Source: Bryoerythrophyllum caledonicum (taxonomy: Eukaryota > Streptophyta > Bryopsida > Pottiales > Pottiaceae). From it: a DNA stretch of 64,000 bases. Of this stretch, positions 24,555-35,386 are shown one piece after another. The stretch is taken from NCBI GenBank assembly GCA_963971425.1, contig OZ020526.1:6785976-6849975 (forward strand). Direction: 5' to 3'. The first letter of the stretch is position 1, and every line of letters begins with the position of its first letter. Made by a program: the position numbers and the translations under genes. Below the pieces are notes generated by a model. The model made no database searches. It worked only from the letters and a program-made list of their open reading frames with translations, and was not told the DNA's origin.

Positions 24555-24712
24555 ACACATTTAATAGTGTATCATGGAGAGGGCGAAGTAGTTCCATATT
24601 GCTAACCTATGTCATGTGGACATAAACTTAGTGGTGGAATCAAGAGACACTCTATACACGCAGCTTCATTCGAAGATTCAAGTTTTTATTCTTATTTACA
24701 TAAGATAAATTT
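24555..24712 (+). repeat. 5'-truncated LINE, 3' UTR only
   Basis: The segment shares the GAAGTAGTTCCATA block and the following 100 bp or so with the 3' ends of the LINEs at 804-990 (minus) and 19030-19186 (plus). No coding part is attached, as expected of a heavily 5'-truncated insertion. Confidence 0.6.
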
Positions 24713-27376
24713 TCATAACTCTCCAATTCTTAAAACATATATTATTAAGATTTGTAAGGTCCCAGTGAAATGCAAATACTAGTCTTTAATCTTCATGATT
24801 TTGGATTTTGCATTTACAATGAGTTTTGCATTGCATTGTGGCGGCCACAAATATGTTCATTGATAGGCTAAGTATGTTATTGACAGTATATGTGATTCAA
24901 AAAAAGTAGTTGTAAAATTTTTGGTCAAAATAATAAAATCCTAGTACAGTTTGGCCATTACTTGTTTATAGCCAATCATACTATTTGAATTCTCCAAGAA
25001 TCATTTTTTTTTAAACTATAAAAATGAATTGTAAGTCAAATGGCTACTGAAGACATGGTATGATTTCTTATTTCACCATACATCAAAGTAATTTGTAAAG
25101 TAGGGCAAAAAATCCATGAGCTTTAACATATTTTTTGATTTGAAGTCATTAAAATCAACCTTAAGAGCTCTAAATGTCTATGATAAGTTCAAAGAGGAAA
25201 AGAATGGCTAAGATTGTTAGTACAATATGACCTCTCCTTTATTCTCCAAGATTGTTAGTACAATATGACCTCTCTTTTATTCTCAAAGCTAGTCAAAACT
25301 GGTTTTAACTTGAGTTCAACTTCTTAAAACTTTTGACTTTTTTTCACCAAGAACACTTTAAAATTGCTCAGTTCAGTGCTAAAGGTGAAAAAAGTAATTA
25401 TTCTCATCTCCAACCATAGGGTTCATATCTAAACTACTAAAACCACATGCTTACAAATTTTTATCATTTTTGACTTCACGGATTTAAGATTATAAAATTT
25501 GAAGTGAAAAAAACAAGTTTGCAAGGAAAAAGTTCAAGATCTTATACCATTCCAATGTACATGATGTTAGTCCCTTGTACACCAATTTTAGAGGCATTCA
25601 AGAATAGTAGCATATTCAAAATTAACCACAAAGAGAGGTCAATAATCACCAAATCCCATTTTCATTTTTAGTTCTTGTGTAAATTGAAAATCCAAATGGT
25701 CAAAACTAAGATTCATGCTTCTTCTTGAAAGTAGAAAAATCAAACTAGAAAAATATTAAGATTTCCAAATATAAAGAGGAAATGATATTGTTACTTGCAC
25801 CTTGCTCAAAATAGGTGAGAAACCTTTGACTCATCTCGGAGTGTAAGTTTTGCACTTTGGAAGGTAATTCTCCTGTACCATTTCAAATAGAATAATGAAA
25901 CTTAGTAGTGTAAAACATGTCATATTTTAAAGGGAATTGTAGCAAAAAATTTGAAGTTGCTTAATAACCCCCTTTAACAATTTTTTAAACATATGGCAAA
26001 GAAAACCTATATTTTCATGTGGTTCTTATCATCTTGCATCGTTGTACAAAATTTTAAGCATTTGAAATATAAAATGCAACCATGGGATAATGTCCAAGAT
26101 TTACAAAAGTCCACCTCAAGATCTTTAGTTTTCAGAGTTAAAGTCTAGAAAACTCTTCAACACTTAATAAAGATAGTCCCACCAAGCTCCTCCATATCTA
26201 ATAGATATTGAGAGTTAATCTATTATAGTTTCAAATGAAAAAAGATGAACTATATTATTTTAGCTTGGGATGACTTTACAAATAACTCAATCACATTTGT
26301 GATTTTTCCCAAGGTAAAATGGATTATATTGTTATCTTCCTCTATTGTAACATGTTTCATAAGCTTTGACTTCAGGGAGGCAAGCATGGGTGAGACACAA
26401 AAAAAGACTTGCCCATGTACTCTTTGAAATTATTGACAATTGAGTGAAATGCTATTATTGCAAAATTATCATAATTTATAACTTTTAATGTCAAAGTTTC
26501 AATTTAAAATACAATAGACTATTTCTTAAATATAACAAATATTTTAAGATTTTAAATTCCAAAATCCATAAATTCTATATAAAATGTAATTATCCAAATT
26601 CTATAATTTGAATTAATATAATTTAAAAGTCTTACAATATTCTACTCTCCAATGAAAGAGTAACATAGTAGTATTAATCTATAATTATTTCACTTTTATT
26701 AAAATATTAGTCATAAATATCACATTTCCTTACTATTCATTCATGTATATACTATAGTTTAATTCACATCACGTTCTTGATTTGAAATAGAGGTTGTTGG
26801 AAAATACAAACTTCTATGTGATCTATTGGCCTATCACCACTTACCACTCATCAATTATTGCTTTTTGCCCCTTCCTCTTTTGTTGATTTGACATATTTTT
26901 CACAACAAACTTGTTCACTTTTAAATCATCAATTGTTGAAAGGCCAACCAATTTGTTTCTTTGATGTATGTTTCACAATAAACATGAACACTTTACACTC
27001 ACAATTGATAATAGGGAGCGCATTTGTGATTCTTTAACATACAGTACACAACATGTTCACTTCTACCTTGTTACTTTCTTTTGTCTAACACAATGTGCAT
27101 GATACCCTGGCATCTTTATTGTCATATATCAATGCAACACAAATGACCACTTCAACATCCTCAACTGATAAAGGGATGACTACTTGTGTTTATTTGACCC
27201 ACATTTTTATACAAAGCTACTTTTTCTACCTCCATATTTTTCTTATTACGCAAACACATCCACTTCACATTCACAAATGTTGGAGGGGCTGTCAATTGTG
27301 TTTCTTCAACCAACTTTTCACACAAAAACATACTTACTTTTTTCCTCATTGTTTTGTTTTGTCTGATATCAAACTA
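24713..27376. other. AT-rich gene-free stretch with one 38-bp tandem duplication
   Basis: No coding region is supported. A 38-bp segment at 25210-25247 is repeated with one mismatch at 25248-25285. Small ORFs at 26245-26427 and 27095-27382 have no domains. Confidence 0.45.
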
Positions 27377-28316
27377 CAGTAGGGTGACATTCAGATTGGC
27401 ATTTGGCAATGTCAGGGATGGTGTCCCACACTGCTCCCAACTTTAACACTCTCTACAAGGCTAAAAATTGTTATTTTACCCTACAATTTTGGAGACAACA
27501 TCACCTTTATGTTGAAAACATGAATACCAAATTTCAAGTCTGGGGGACTTCCAAAAAAAAGATATAAAAGATTAACCACCATGGGGTAGCTGTGAGAAAA
27601 GTTTCACAACTGCCAACTTTGACACCCTCCCAAGGATTTGGGAATTTTTTTGCCCATGGAGTTTTTGGAGTGAAAACATCTTTGTGTTGATTACATGTGT
27701 GAAAAATTTCAAGTCCAAAAAATGCACGAAAAAACTCACATCTCAAATCTACCAACATGTGTAGTTGTGAGAAACAAAGGGAAAAATCATTTTACTACTT
27801 CCAACTTTGACACCCTCCTTAGGGCTGAGAGTTTGTTATTTCAACATGAAATTTTTGACACACGGTCATCTTTATGTTGATAACATGTGGCAAAATTTTC
27901 AAGGCCAGAAAATGTATTCAAAAGAAGATATTCAAAATCTACTAACATGGGGGTTAGCTGTGAGAAAAGTTTCACAATTGCCGACTTTGACACCCTCCCA
28001 AGAATTCGAAATAAATGATTTGTCCATGAAATTTTGGGTATGAAGTCACCTTCACGTCAAATACAAGTGTGGAAGATTTCAAATCCAAAAGATCTACACA
28101 AAATAACATATTCCAAGTCTACAAACATGTGTTGTTGTGAGAAACAAAGGGGAAAGCTTACCACTACTTCCAACTTCAACACCCTTCCTAGGATTGAGTT
28201 TTTGTTGATACATAATGAAATTTTGGCCACAAGATCATCTCTATGTTGGTAACATTTGAGATAGATTTCAAAGCCAAAAGATGTATATACAAAAAAGCTT
28301 ATTCCATATCTACCAA
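27377..28316. repeat. Left long TIR of Tc1-like element, made of ~185-bp units
   Basis: About five degenerate head-to-tail units recur every 180-190 bp. Each contains AACTTTGACACCCTCC and, later, a CATGTG-type stretch and GTGAGAAA. The whole is repeated in inverted orientation at 44246-45192. The central part of the two arms is identical by eye, while the outermost ~90 bp and innermost ~30 bp have diverged. ORFs inside it occur as identical mirror copies and are not genes. Confidence 0.85.
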
Positions 28317-29431
28317 CGGATATGTCCTCCTTTAGCGTCAATCATTGCTTGTAACCTTGAGGGCATAGAATGACAAAAGGTAGAGGCACCCAATTCCGAT
28401 CGGCCACCCAATTCCGATAAGTAGAATATGCATGGCATCGTGTATGAAAATGGCAAATGCTTAAAATGGTGCATGAAGTGACCCAAAATCGATAACTCAA
28501 AATTCAAAAACACTAGTCATTATTGGCATTGGGTCTAGATGTGTGCAATTTTGGGTTGCTCCACCTCAATTGAACTCTTACTGGTGGCATTGATTTGAAA
28601 GTCAAACAAGGCCGATCGCCATTGAGTACCTCCATGAGTTGGTTATCCATGGCATTTCTTCTCTCTTTTACTCACTCTCACTTGTTGGCATTGGGTGAAG
28701 GAAGGCACCAAATCTCACCTACTCTAGAGTTTGATTATGGACTGTAGTGGTTTTTGGGCTTTTAAATTCTATATCAATTCCAAATCTTTGTGATTAAATT
28801 TGAAAAAATATTTGTTGAGTTTCATTCCTAACTCCGCATCGTTCTATACAAATATTTTTGACATACATTGTCATTTGAGTCCTGAACTAGCTTAAGTGAT
28901 CGAAATTGGGTGCCTCTATCTTAGTTATAGGAGCTTAGTACCACTGAGCAAATTCCACTCTCTTTAAAGAACTACCTTCAACACTTCTAAGTTTCTAGGG
29001 CATTCCTTGCCATGTTTCTAGGGCATTCCTTTTAGCATCCTTTAGACATTCTCAATTGGATTGAGATTGGGAGAGTTTGGAGACCAATTGAGCTTTTCGA
29101 GTTGGTGGGTTTGTCTCCATTCTTCACATGTTTGTTGCAATGGACAAGTGCGCCATCTTTCATAAGCTCTCCTTTTTGAACTCTTTTCATGAAATGAATC
29201 AATTCGCCATCCTAGACCACTTCCACAAAATCCTTAGCAGAATGTCAACTTTTTGGCATGAAGACAAATTGTGACTTCTGTCCTCCTGCAAATGCACCCC
29301 AAATCATCAAAAATGTCTGTCAACTTTTAAAAGTAGGAACTATACAACTTGATTAATAGCGCTCATATGCACTTCTCCAACTATAAATTTGCCGAAATTT
29401 TTTTCGAGTCTCAAAAGTAGATTCAAATGTC
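28317..29431 (-). pseudogene. Tc1-like transposase remnant, C-terminal part
   Basis: Nucleotide similarity to the transposase at 45780-46320 is clear on both sides of an inserted MITE. Examples are the stretches around 28320-28380, 29040-29110, 29200-29290 and 29330-29431. No open frame survives and the DDE motifs cannot be read. The gene continues after the 12-kb insertion at 41462. Confidence 0.65.
28383..28916. mobile_element. TA-flanked MITE, 534 bp
   Basis: GAGGCACCCAATTCCGATC at the left end is matched by GATCGAAATTGGGTGCCTC at the right end. TA lies on both sides (28381-28382 and 28917-28918). It interrupts the Tc1-like transposase remnant. The TA duplication fits the Tc1/mariner superfamily. 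It has no coding capacity. Confidence 0.8.
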
Positions 29432-29798
29432 TGTCAGGATCGGCGCATGGAGGTGTTTGTATAGATGGTATTCGGATAGAAACCATCTAGAGAGTTGTGG
29501 AGTTACCGGAGAGCCCAAGACTTAGTGCTAATGGGAGATTAGGGTTAGGTTTAGTGCCGCGTGGCGGCTAGGGCAACCGTGGTGTCTTTCGACACCTCAT
29601 CTCGGGACTTGGAACCCGGGTGACCTCCACGTGTGGTTGAGGGAGACTCATCTTTCTCAAGTTGAGTCTCCCACGTGATGAGGTGAGGGTGTGTGCGTGT
29701 TGCACATCGTTAGCCTCATCCATATCATGTTTTCACTCTTGAAGAGTGGCATGGACTTGACTTGTTGTGATTTGTGAGTGTTTATCACTTATTTGTTA
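29432..29798 (+). repeat. Terminal repeat A1 (5' end of the 12-kb element)
   Basis: The 367-bp repeat is identical by eye to 40865-41231. It starts TGTCAGG directly after the target duplication. After 29798 the sequence departs from what follows A2. It contains a perfect 10-bp stem (GGGAGACTCA at 29641-29650, TGAGTCTCCC at 29663-29672). No tRNA primer-binding site starting TGG was found directly after it. Confidence 0.85.
29641..29672 (+). repeat. Hairpin inside terminal repeat A (also at 41074-41105)
   Basis: A 10-bp perfect stem with a 12-bp loop is present in both A copies. It could act in RNA folding, termination or packaging; the role is not known. Confidence 0.5.
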
Positions 29799-30582
29799 CT
29801 TGAGAAAGATCATGTTGTGGAAATCGGTGTAACCACAACATTATGTACATCTAAATGTGGTTTGGAGAACCTTGCTTAAAATTTGTGTTTGGACACGAGG
29901 GTTTCTAATCTCTAGAAGTAGAGGGGTTGGAGGTTTCGACCTATTAGTGAGCCCAACGGCGCGGCGTGGGGTTTGAGCATGTCGATGACGAAGTAAGAAG
30001 ACCAACTACTAGAGGTGCTACTCCAGCAGAACGAACCAGAAGAGAGTCGGAGTTTGGGGAGCTTGCGGCGTTGAAGCTGCAGAAGCGGAGCACACTCTTG
30101 GAGTTATGGATGCTGCGTCGCACCTGATGCCGTGTTAATCTGTCCTTCAACCGACGTTGGTGGATGCTGTCTGAGTACTTGAGCGACTCGAAGGTGTTGG
30201 GCGACAAGTGCATGACTCCAGTTGAGATCGTGACTAGCAGCTTGATACAGGAGCCTTCTCACATGTTGTAGGAAGGTGTGTGTGCGAGGGAACGAAAGAG
30301 TTTGAGAAATAGACTTCTACTGGAATGGAGCTCTGCGAGGCGGCGTGATTAGGAAGGCTGTGAGTGCCGGAGTTTCACGCAAGTTGGAGACAGAGGGGTC
30401 GGAAGCAGTCTGGACGAAGGCGAGTGAGCGCGGAGCTGCTGCGAGAGGCGGTGTTCGGCAGGAGCTGGCCGCCGGAAGCGGACCTGGTATCGGAACCCGC
30501 AGGGATAGCAGCAGCGACGACAAGGTGGTCCTGGGAGAGGACGAGGATCTCGTGGACATTGCGAGTTCGGCGCACAACGGTG

Positions 30583-30858
30583 CAGGAGCGTATCAAGACG
30601 ACGCAGAAGGGTACGATCACGTCGGTGCAGGCGAGCTACGTGCCGGCGGACGACTTGACGGATCCTGCTCTGGCGACGACGTTCGACCATCTGCAGGCAA
30701 CGACGACGCTGTCCCGTCAGATTTCGGAGCTGGGTATCTACCCTGCGATAGGCCCTCTGGATTCGACTATCTACTACTGCGCGCGTGACGTACAGAAGGT
30801 GCTGCAGAATTACAAGAACCTCCAGGACATCATCACAATTTTGGGATTGGATGAGCTG
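30583..30858 (+). pseudogene. ATP2: Captured fragment of mitochondrial-type ATP synthase F1 beta subunit
   Basis: One open plus frame (30364-30900) contains about 90 residues that are unmistakably from ATP synthase beta: [54 protein letters not shown] and [15 protein letters not shown]. The words SRQISELG and [14 protein letters not shown] mark the mitochondrial, not the plastid, protein. About a dozen residues expected after PLDST are missing in frame. The sequence stops resembling the protein before 30583 and after 30858. No nucleotide-binding P loop is included, so it cannot work as a subunit. It is in the sense direction of the element and has no intron, which suggests capture from a transcript or a single exon. 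Confidence 0.85.
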
Positions 30859-32059
30859 CAGCGGTTGTCGGGAGTTCTGCGTTTGTGCTGTCCACCTTAG
30901 AGACCTAATGTGGTCACAAGCAAGGTTGACGGAGTTGCTGGGATAGACGGTGGTACGGCGCTCGAGAAGGATTGCTTCTACTGAAGAGTGATCGTTGCTC
31001 CTACGTTGGTGTATGTTTGTGTCGGTGGTGGAGTGGGGAAATTATTTCACCTGCCCGGGACGTGAGGAGCAAAGTTTCCATTTGTGCCGCCAAACGCAAT
31101 TTCGGCACAACTGAGTTGCTTGAGAACACAACTGAGTTGTAAAACATCTCTTTCACCGGTTGCTGGAGGGGGTGATCCGCTTTTCGCACGAGTTGGAGTG
31201 GTTCTTCCAGAGGTGTTACTCTCGATCCTTGTATTTTTCGCTGTCAACTGTGGTGTCTTCGGCGACATTCGAGCATCTGCTGGTGTATGCTGGTTTTGGA
31301 GCACCCTAAGTGCATGCGGTGCTTGAAGTTGGTGGCCGTATTTCGTTAGGAGAGAAGCACGGTCTGGTGCGGGAGGATGTTGCCTATGGTGGCTGCCCTG
31401 GAAGCTGGAGAAGTGGAAGAGGACCGGACGTCGACGAGAAGCGACGGTGGTGCTGCATGTCGTGGACACTGAGGGCACAGCTTGAAGGAGGATCTCCAAT
31501 ATTGCTGCGGCTTGGGAGAATGGCCTGAAAGAGGGTTCTTCGTTCACCGAAATTGGGGTCCAGAGGATTGTTGAGGTGAGTTGCCTCTTCAATTGTGCGT
31601 GCTATTCCATGGATGTGAGTTTGTTCACTTCTGGCATCTTGTGAATTTTTGTGGTGCTTTGGTGATGCGGAAGCGTTGCCAAAATTTCGTTGGAATTGCA
31701 TATTGCAATTGTTTCAAGGTTGTTCAATTGTCTCCATGTGAGAATGATACATGCTTGAACACATGATAGCCTTTGTGCACATGTTAGTGCAAGATCTGCC
31801 CGTTTCTAGTGATTTTGATCACTTAGAATTTTAGGGTGTTATCCTAGGACTTTGTGTGGTTTTAGAGAAAAGCCAGCTTCTTTTATGTGGCATTATAAGG
31901 CTTTGATTGAATTTAGGGTTTTCTCTAGGAGTAGCTAGTGGTAGCTATTTGAAGGCCCAAGACAACTTCAACAAGGTAACGTATCCGGACCCGCGTTGGG
32001 AGGGGGTAGTCGGTTGCTTGGGGGAGTGACAAGTTTGTATGTTGCATCTTGTTAGTAAG

Positions 32060-32325
32060 TGGTGAAAGTGCGGGAGAGCGGGTGCCATAGTCACCTTCTT
32101 CTTGCTCTTCGTCATTCTTGTAAGAGGTGAAGGTGTGGGATAGTAGGTACCATTGTTGCCCACTTCTTACCCTTGCCAATTTGCTTGTGAGAGTGATTGG
32201 AAGAGTTGTGGGATATTGGGTGCCATAGTCACCTTTTTCTTGCACTTTGCCACCTTTGGGGAGTGACTAGTAGAGGTATGGGATGGTGAGTGACATTGTC
32301 GCTTTCCTCTTGTACTTCGTCTAGA
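32060..32325 (+). repeat. Tandem repeats of ~65 bp in the retroelement leader
   Basis: Four degenerate units are each built around GTGGGATA...GGTGCCATAGTCACC followed by a CTTCTTCTTGC-like pyrimidine stretch. They lie about 200 bp before ORF1. Confidence 0.6.
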
Positions 32326-32549
32326 AATTTGGATTATGGGGATCATGTATGGCTAGACTTTGGGTTGTTCTCATCAAATTGTTGTGCACACTGTTGATGT
32401 GTTGCATCACGTGAGCTAAGTGTGGCATATGATAGTGAACAAAAAGTGAAATTCTAGCATTCCCCTAATCTAGCATTCCCCTAACATCCATTGTGAGCCC
32501 ACTTAATACAACCACATAAAAAGAGTGGGTTGCATTGAGCATATGGGAC

Positions 32550-33191
32550 ATGGATAGTGGAGGAAAGAAGAAGGAATCAAAAGAGTCTAGTGCATCCACG
32601 GTAGAGATCAGCACCGAAACCCTTAGTCAATTGATTACTTGCCTCCAAGATTTGCAAGTTAAATCTTCATCTTCCCAGGCAAGCTCTAGTGGTAGGGATT
32701 TTGAGTTATCTCCTATAGCCAAGTCTCGAACCGGGACTCAAAACTTGCGAAAACCAGGCACGAAGGTGCTAAGCGAAGAGTCCGTGAAGTATTGGACTTC
32801 ACTTGGTGGGGTGCGCAAAGTTCGAGCGCTTCGGGCTAAGGAGGGTGTTCGAGCTCCTCTTTGTCGTGCACGAGGCCAAGTTGAAGCCGTGGATCTTGTG
32901 GTTGGAGAGAAGGCCGTTGTCCTCAAGAACGTTGGGTCAAGATACACCGTGGAGGTGGTGGATTTCCGCCGAGGGAACCAATTGCCCACGTTCTCCCTCA
33001 TCTTTACCGAGTTTGAGAGTGAAGGCTTCGTATTTCATACTACGTGGCAGTGGGAAGTGGGTACGTGGCGAGAGCGGGCCAGCAGTGTGTGGGACACACT
33101 CACGTTGGAGCTACTCGATTGGGAAGTACCACCCACCATCTACGCTCCGGAGAAGAAGGGCACTCATGAAGCATGGTGCTTCTTTGATTGA
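32550..33191 (+). CDS. ORF1 of the 12-kb element, unrecognised
   Basis: The frame opens at an ATG at 32550 and runs for 213 codons to TGA at 33189-33191. The N-terminal 60 residues are Ser/Thr/Lys-rich and look disordered, with a short leucine-rich helix (LSQLITCLQDLQ). The rest (from about residue 75) is Trp- and Arg-rich (VKYWTSLGG, TTWQWEVGTWRERA) and looks folded. No domain is recognised. It lies just before Gag in a different frame. The Gag frame is open from 33097, so the two overlap by about 95 bp. It could be the N-terminal part of Gag joined by a frameshift, or a separate accessory protein. Codon and GC usage match the following Gag-Pol, which supports real coding. Confidence 0.55.
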   Translation: MDSGGKKKESKESSASTVEISTETLSQLITCLQDLQVKSSSSQASSSGRDFELSPIAKSRTGTQNLRKPGTKVLSEESVKYWTSLGGVRKVRALRAKEGVRAPLCRARGQVEAVDLVVGEKAVVLKNVGSRYTVEVVDFRRGNQLPTFSLIFTEFESEGFVFHTTWQWEVGTWRERASSVWDTLTLELLDWEVPPTIYAPEKKGTHEAWCFFD

Positions 33192-33427
33192 GCTAACCAA
33201 TTCTCAATCTGGAGACGTGGAAGGGGCCCGGTTTCACTCGGAGAAACACCCCATTTGCGGTAGGCGTTCGTGAACGAGTGGTGGAGGAAGTTACCACTCA
33301 ATCGAAGGAAGAGGAGGATACGGTTCAACCGATAGTAGAAGAACGTGAGTTTGTGGTGGAATCTTTGGTACGTAGTGCAAGTTCCCCACCAAGAAAACCT
33401 TTGCAATCAATTTTTGATTGGAAGGAG

Positions 33428-35386
33428 ATGGCTTCACCATATGGAGGAGGAGGAGAACGGGGGGTGCGACGGTTTTCGGGTGCCACGGGCACTATCGAAG
33501 CGGATGACTTCAAGAGGGAGTTCACCATGTGGTGTGAACTCCAGAAGTCTCGCAACCCCAACTTCAACCCTTACATGGTGTGGAGGGCGTTATTTGGATG
33601 TCTAGAGGGAGCTCCGTTAGCGGATTATGGAGAATTCGAGGCGGCTCACCTCACAGAGATATTGGCATGGAGGGATTTCTATGCACCGAATTACGCGGAT
33701 GTATTCGGCGGAGCGCCGAGTGTGCCATCACGTGTGGGAAAGGGGAAGCAGGAGGAGGGCACGAGTGGTGCCGAGGACTTGAGCCAACCGATGGAAACGG
33801 TGGCTATTCCACCTCCGTTTAATCCTACGGCCATGTTCTTCACACAGATCCGTCGAGACTATCAAGGTCAACGGGCGGATAAGATGAAGGCATTGAGGTC
33901 TTTTGCGCGAGGAGGAGATGAATCCTTGCGAGAAGCTCATGCGAGACTGCGGAGACTGATTTCTGCCACTCGCGGAGTCACGGAGCAGCAAGCGGTGCAG
34001 CACTGGTACAGCATCCTAGAGAAGGAGTTGAAGACTTTAGTTCGCAATGAGGCATTGCGATTGGGTGAGCCACCGACTTTGAGATTTGTATTCGAGACTT
34101 CCGAGAGAATTGAGATCAATTTATTGGAGGAGAAAGCGGCCATGGGATTTCTCAAACGTGAAGAGAAGATTCCTGAAAAGGTCAAGGTGGCCAAGGCTTC
34201 GGTTTCCTCCTATGCCACCGACACTGAAGCATTATGCTTTAGTTGTGGCAAACCAGGGCATTTGAAGAAGGATTGCAAGGAAAGTAAGTCATCTACCCCT
34301 CAAACCGGTGGCTATTGCTCTGGTTGTGGTGCCAAGGGGCATTCCGAGGCGAAGTGTTGGAAGCTTCACCCGGAGTTGAAGCCTTCTGGAGGCAAGGGAA
34401 CCAAGGCAAGCAACAAGGAGAACGAGTCCAAGTCTTCGGGAGGAGACAAGAAAGGTTGGAAGGCCAAATTCGCGGAGTTGGAGGCTAAGATGGCGGTCAT
34501 GAGCGCGAATGCTGCTTCAGTAAGTGAGAAGCCCCAAGTCACTCCTAGTTTTCATGCTGGGGGCGGGTTTAGGCCCGAAGATGACGAATTCGGGGACTAT
34601 ATGCTAAGTGGCATGGCACTTGCTATCACGGATGGCTCACGGGAGGCTTATGCCCTTACGCGGAGTCAAACACCGGTGACGAAGGAGGTTCCACGTGGAG
34701 CAAGTCCAACCTTGGATCCTCAACATGGAAAGGACAACCGGCAAGCTCGATTGCCAGAGTCTTTCACGTTGGAGGAGATGGTGCCAACATCTTCCATGGT
34801 GCCTCCAACGCGTCGGGGGGTGTCAACAACTCGTCCTACCGTTGGGATTGTAGAGCCACCAACTAAGGTGGTGAGAGAAGCAGCAAACGTGGTTTGTGAG
34901 GCTTTATTATTTTCTGCTAAATTGATGTCACAAGAGGGCTTCAATGCAGCGGCGGTCTTCAAGATGGCGGCTCAAATGTGTGAGTCGGGTGACTCCACGG
35001 GCGTCAATGCGTTGAAGACGGAAGTGATTGAAGGAGAGGTGGATAAGAGTCAAGAGGACAACGTGGAGGGGCTGCTTTCAGCAGCTATGCGTGTCAAGAC
35101 CATGGCCGCCAGACCTGCAATCGAGAGGTCATCCATTACACCTGGTGTGGTGGTGGTTGACAACTCCCAGGGGATTTTCCAACTTGTTGGGCCCAAGGGG
35201 AGGGTATTTGTGCCTCGACGAGTGCTTTTGGATTCAGGAGCTCAACCATTGATGCTGGGAGCATCTGCCCGTGAGGGGTTGGGTTTGACTGGGGACACTT
35301 TGGAGAAGTGTCCATGGACAATTAGCACTTCCATGGGGGGTACGGAGCATGCTACAGGCATCACAAAGGAAGAGTTGATTTTATGA
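33428..35386 (+). CDS. gag-pr: Gag with two zinc knuckles and aspartic protease
   Basis: The frame is open from 33097, and its first ATG is at 33428. The first third contains a retrotransposon-Gag-like helical region (LTEILAWRDFYAPNYADVFG and, later, LREAHARLRRLISATRGV). Two CCHC zinc knuckles follow at 34235-34276 (CFSCGKPGHLKKDC) and 34316-34357 (CSGCGAKGHSEAKC), which bind genomic RNA in the particle. A Lys/Ser-rich linker leads to a retropepsin-type active site, LLDSGAQ, with Asp at 35231. The frame ends in TGA at 35384-35386 inside the protease domain, but continues open in the same frame. The stop is one C-to-T change from an Arg codon. Whether it is a mutation or is bypassed cannot be told. 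Confidence 0.85.
   Translation: MASPYGGGGERGVRRFSGATGTIEADDFKREFTMWCELQKSRNPNFNPYMVWRALFGCLEGAPLADYGEFEAAHLTEILAWRDFYAPNYADVFGGAPSVPSRVGKGKQEEGTSGAEDLSQPMETVAIPPPFNPTAMFFTQIRRDYQGQRADKMKALRSFARGGDESLREAHARLRRLISATRGVTEQQAVQHWYSILEKELKTLVRNEALRLGEPPTLRFVFETSERIEINLLEEKAAMGFLKREEKIPEKVKVAKASVSSYATDTEALCFSCGKPGHLKKDCKESKSSTPQTGGYCSGCGAKGHSEAKCWKLHPELKPSGGKGTKASNKENESKSSGGDKKGWKAKFAELEAKMAVMSANAASVSEKPQVTPSFHAGGGFRPEDDEFGDYMLSGMALAITDGSREAYALTRSQTPVTKEVPRGASPTLDPQHGKDNRQARLPESFTLEEMVPTSSMVPPTRRGVSTTRPTVGIVEPPTKVVREAANVVCEALLFSAKLMSQEGFNAAAVFKMAAQMCESGDSTGVNALKTEVIEGEVDKSQEDNVEGLLSAAMRVKTMAARPAIERSSITPGVVVVDNSQGIFQLVGPKGRVFVPRRVLLDSGAQPLMLGASAREGLGLTGDTLEKCPWTISTSMGGTEHATGITKEELIL

Larger units (their letters stand above)
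29799..32549 (+). other. Long untranslated leader of the 12-kb element
   Basis: About 2.75 kb separates A1 from ORF1. The part 29950-31600 is GC-richer than its surroundings and includes the captured ATP synthase beta fragment. Overlapping ORFs on both strands of 30340-31600 have no other recognisable domains. The part 31600-32500 returns to host-like composition and holds tandem units. It may contain RNA packaging or promoter signals, but none is recognisable. Confidence 0.5.

Noticed and set aside
27534..28341. Small ORFs conserved as mirror copies at 44315-45033
   Set aside because: They are identical because the TIR arms are identical DNA, are on arbitrary strands and have no domains.
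30340..30700. Plastid atpB transfer
   Set aside because: [11 protein letters not shown] and [14 protein letters not shown] are mitochondrial-type words. The plastid protein differs at these positions.
30317..33001. Minus-strand ORFs over the leader and ORF1
   Set aside because: They are low-complexity Arg/Pro/Ser-rich readings opposite GC-rich sense DNA and have no domains.
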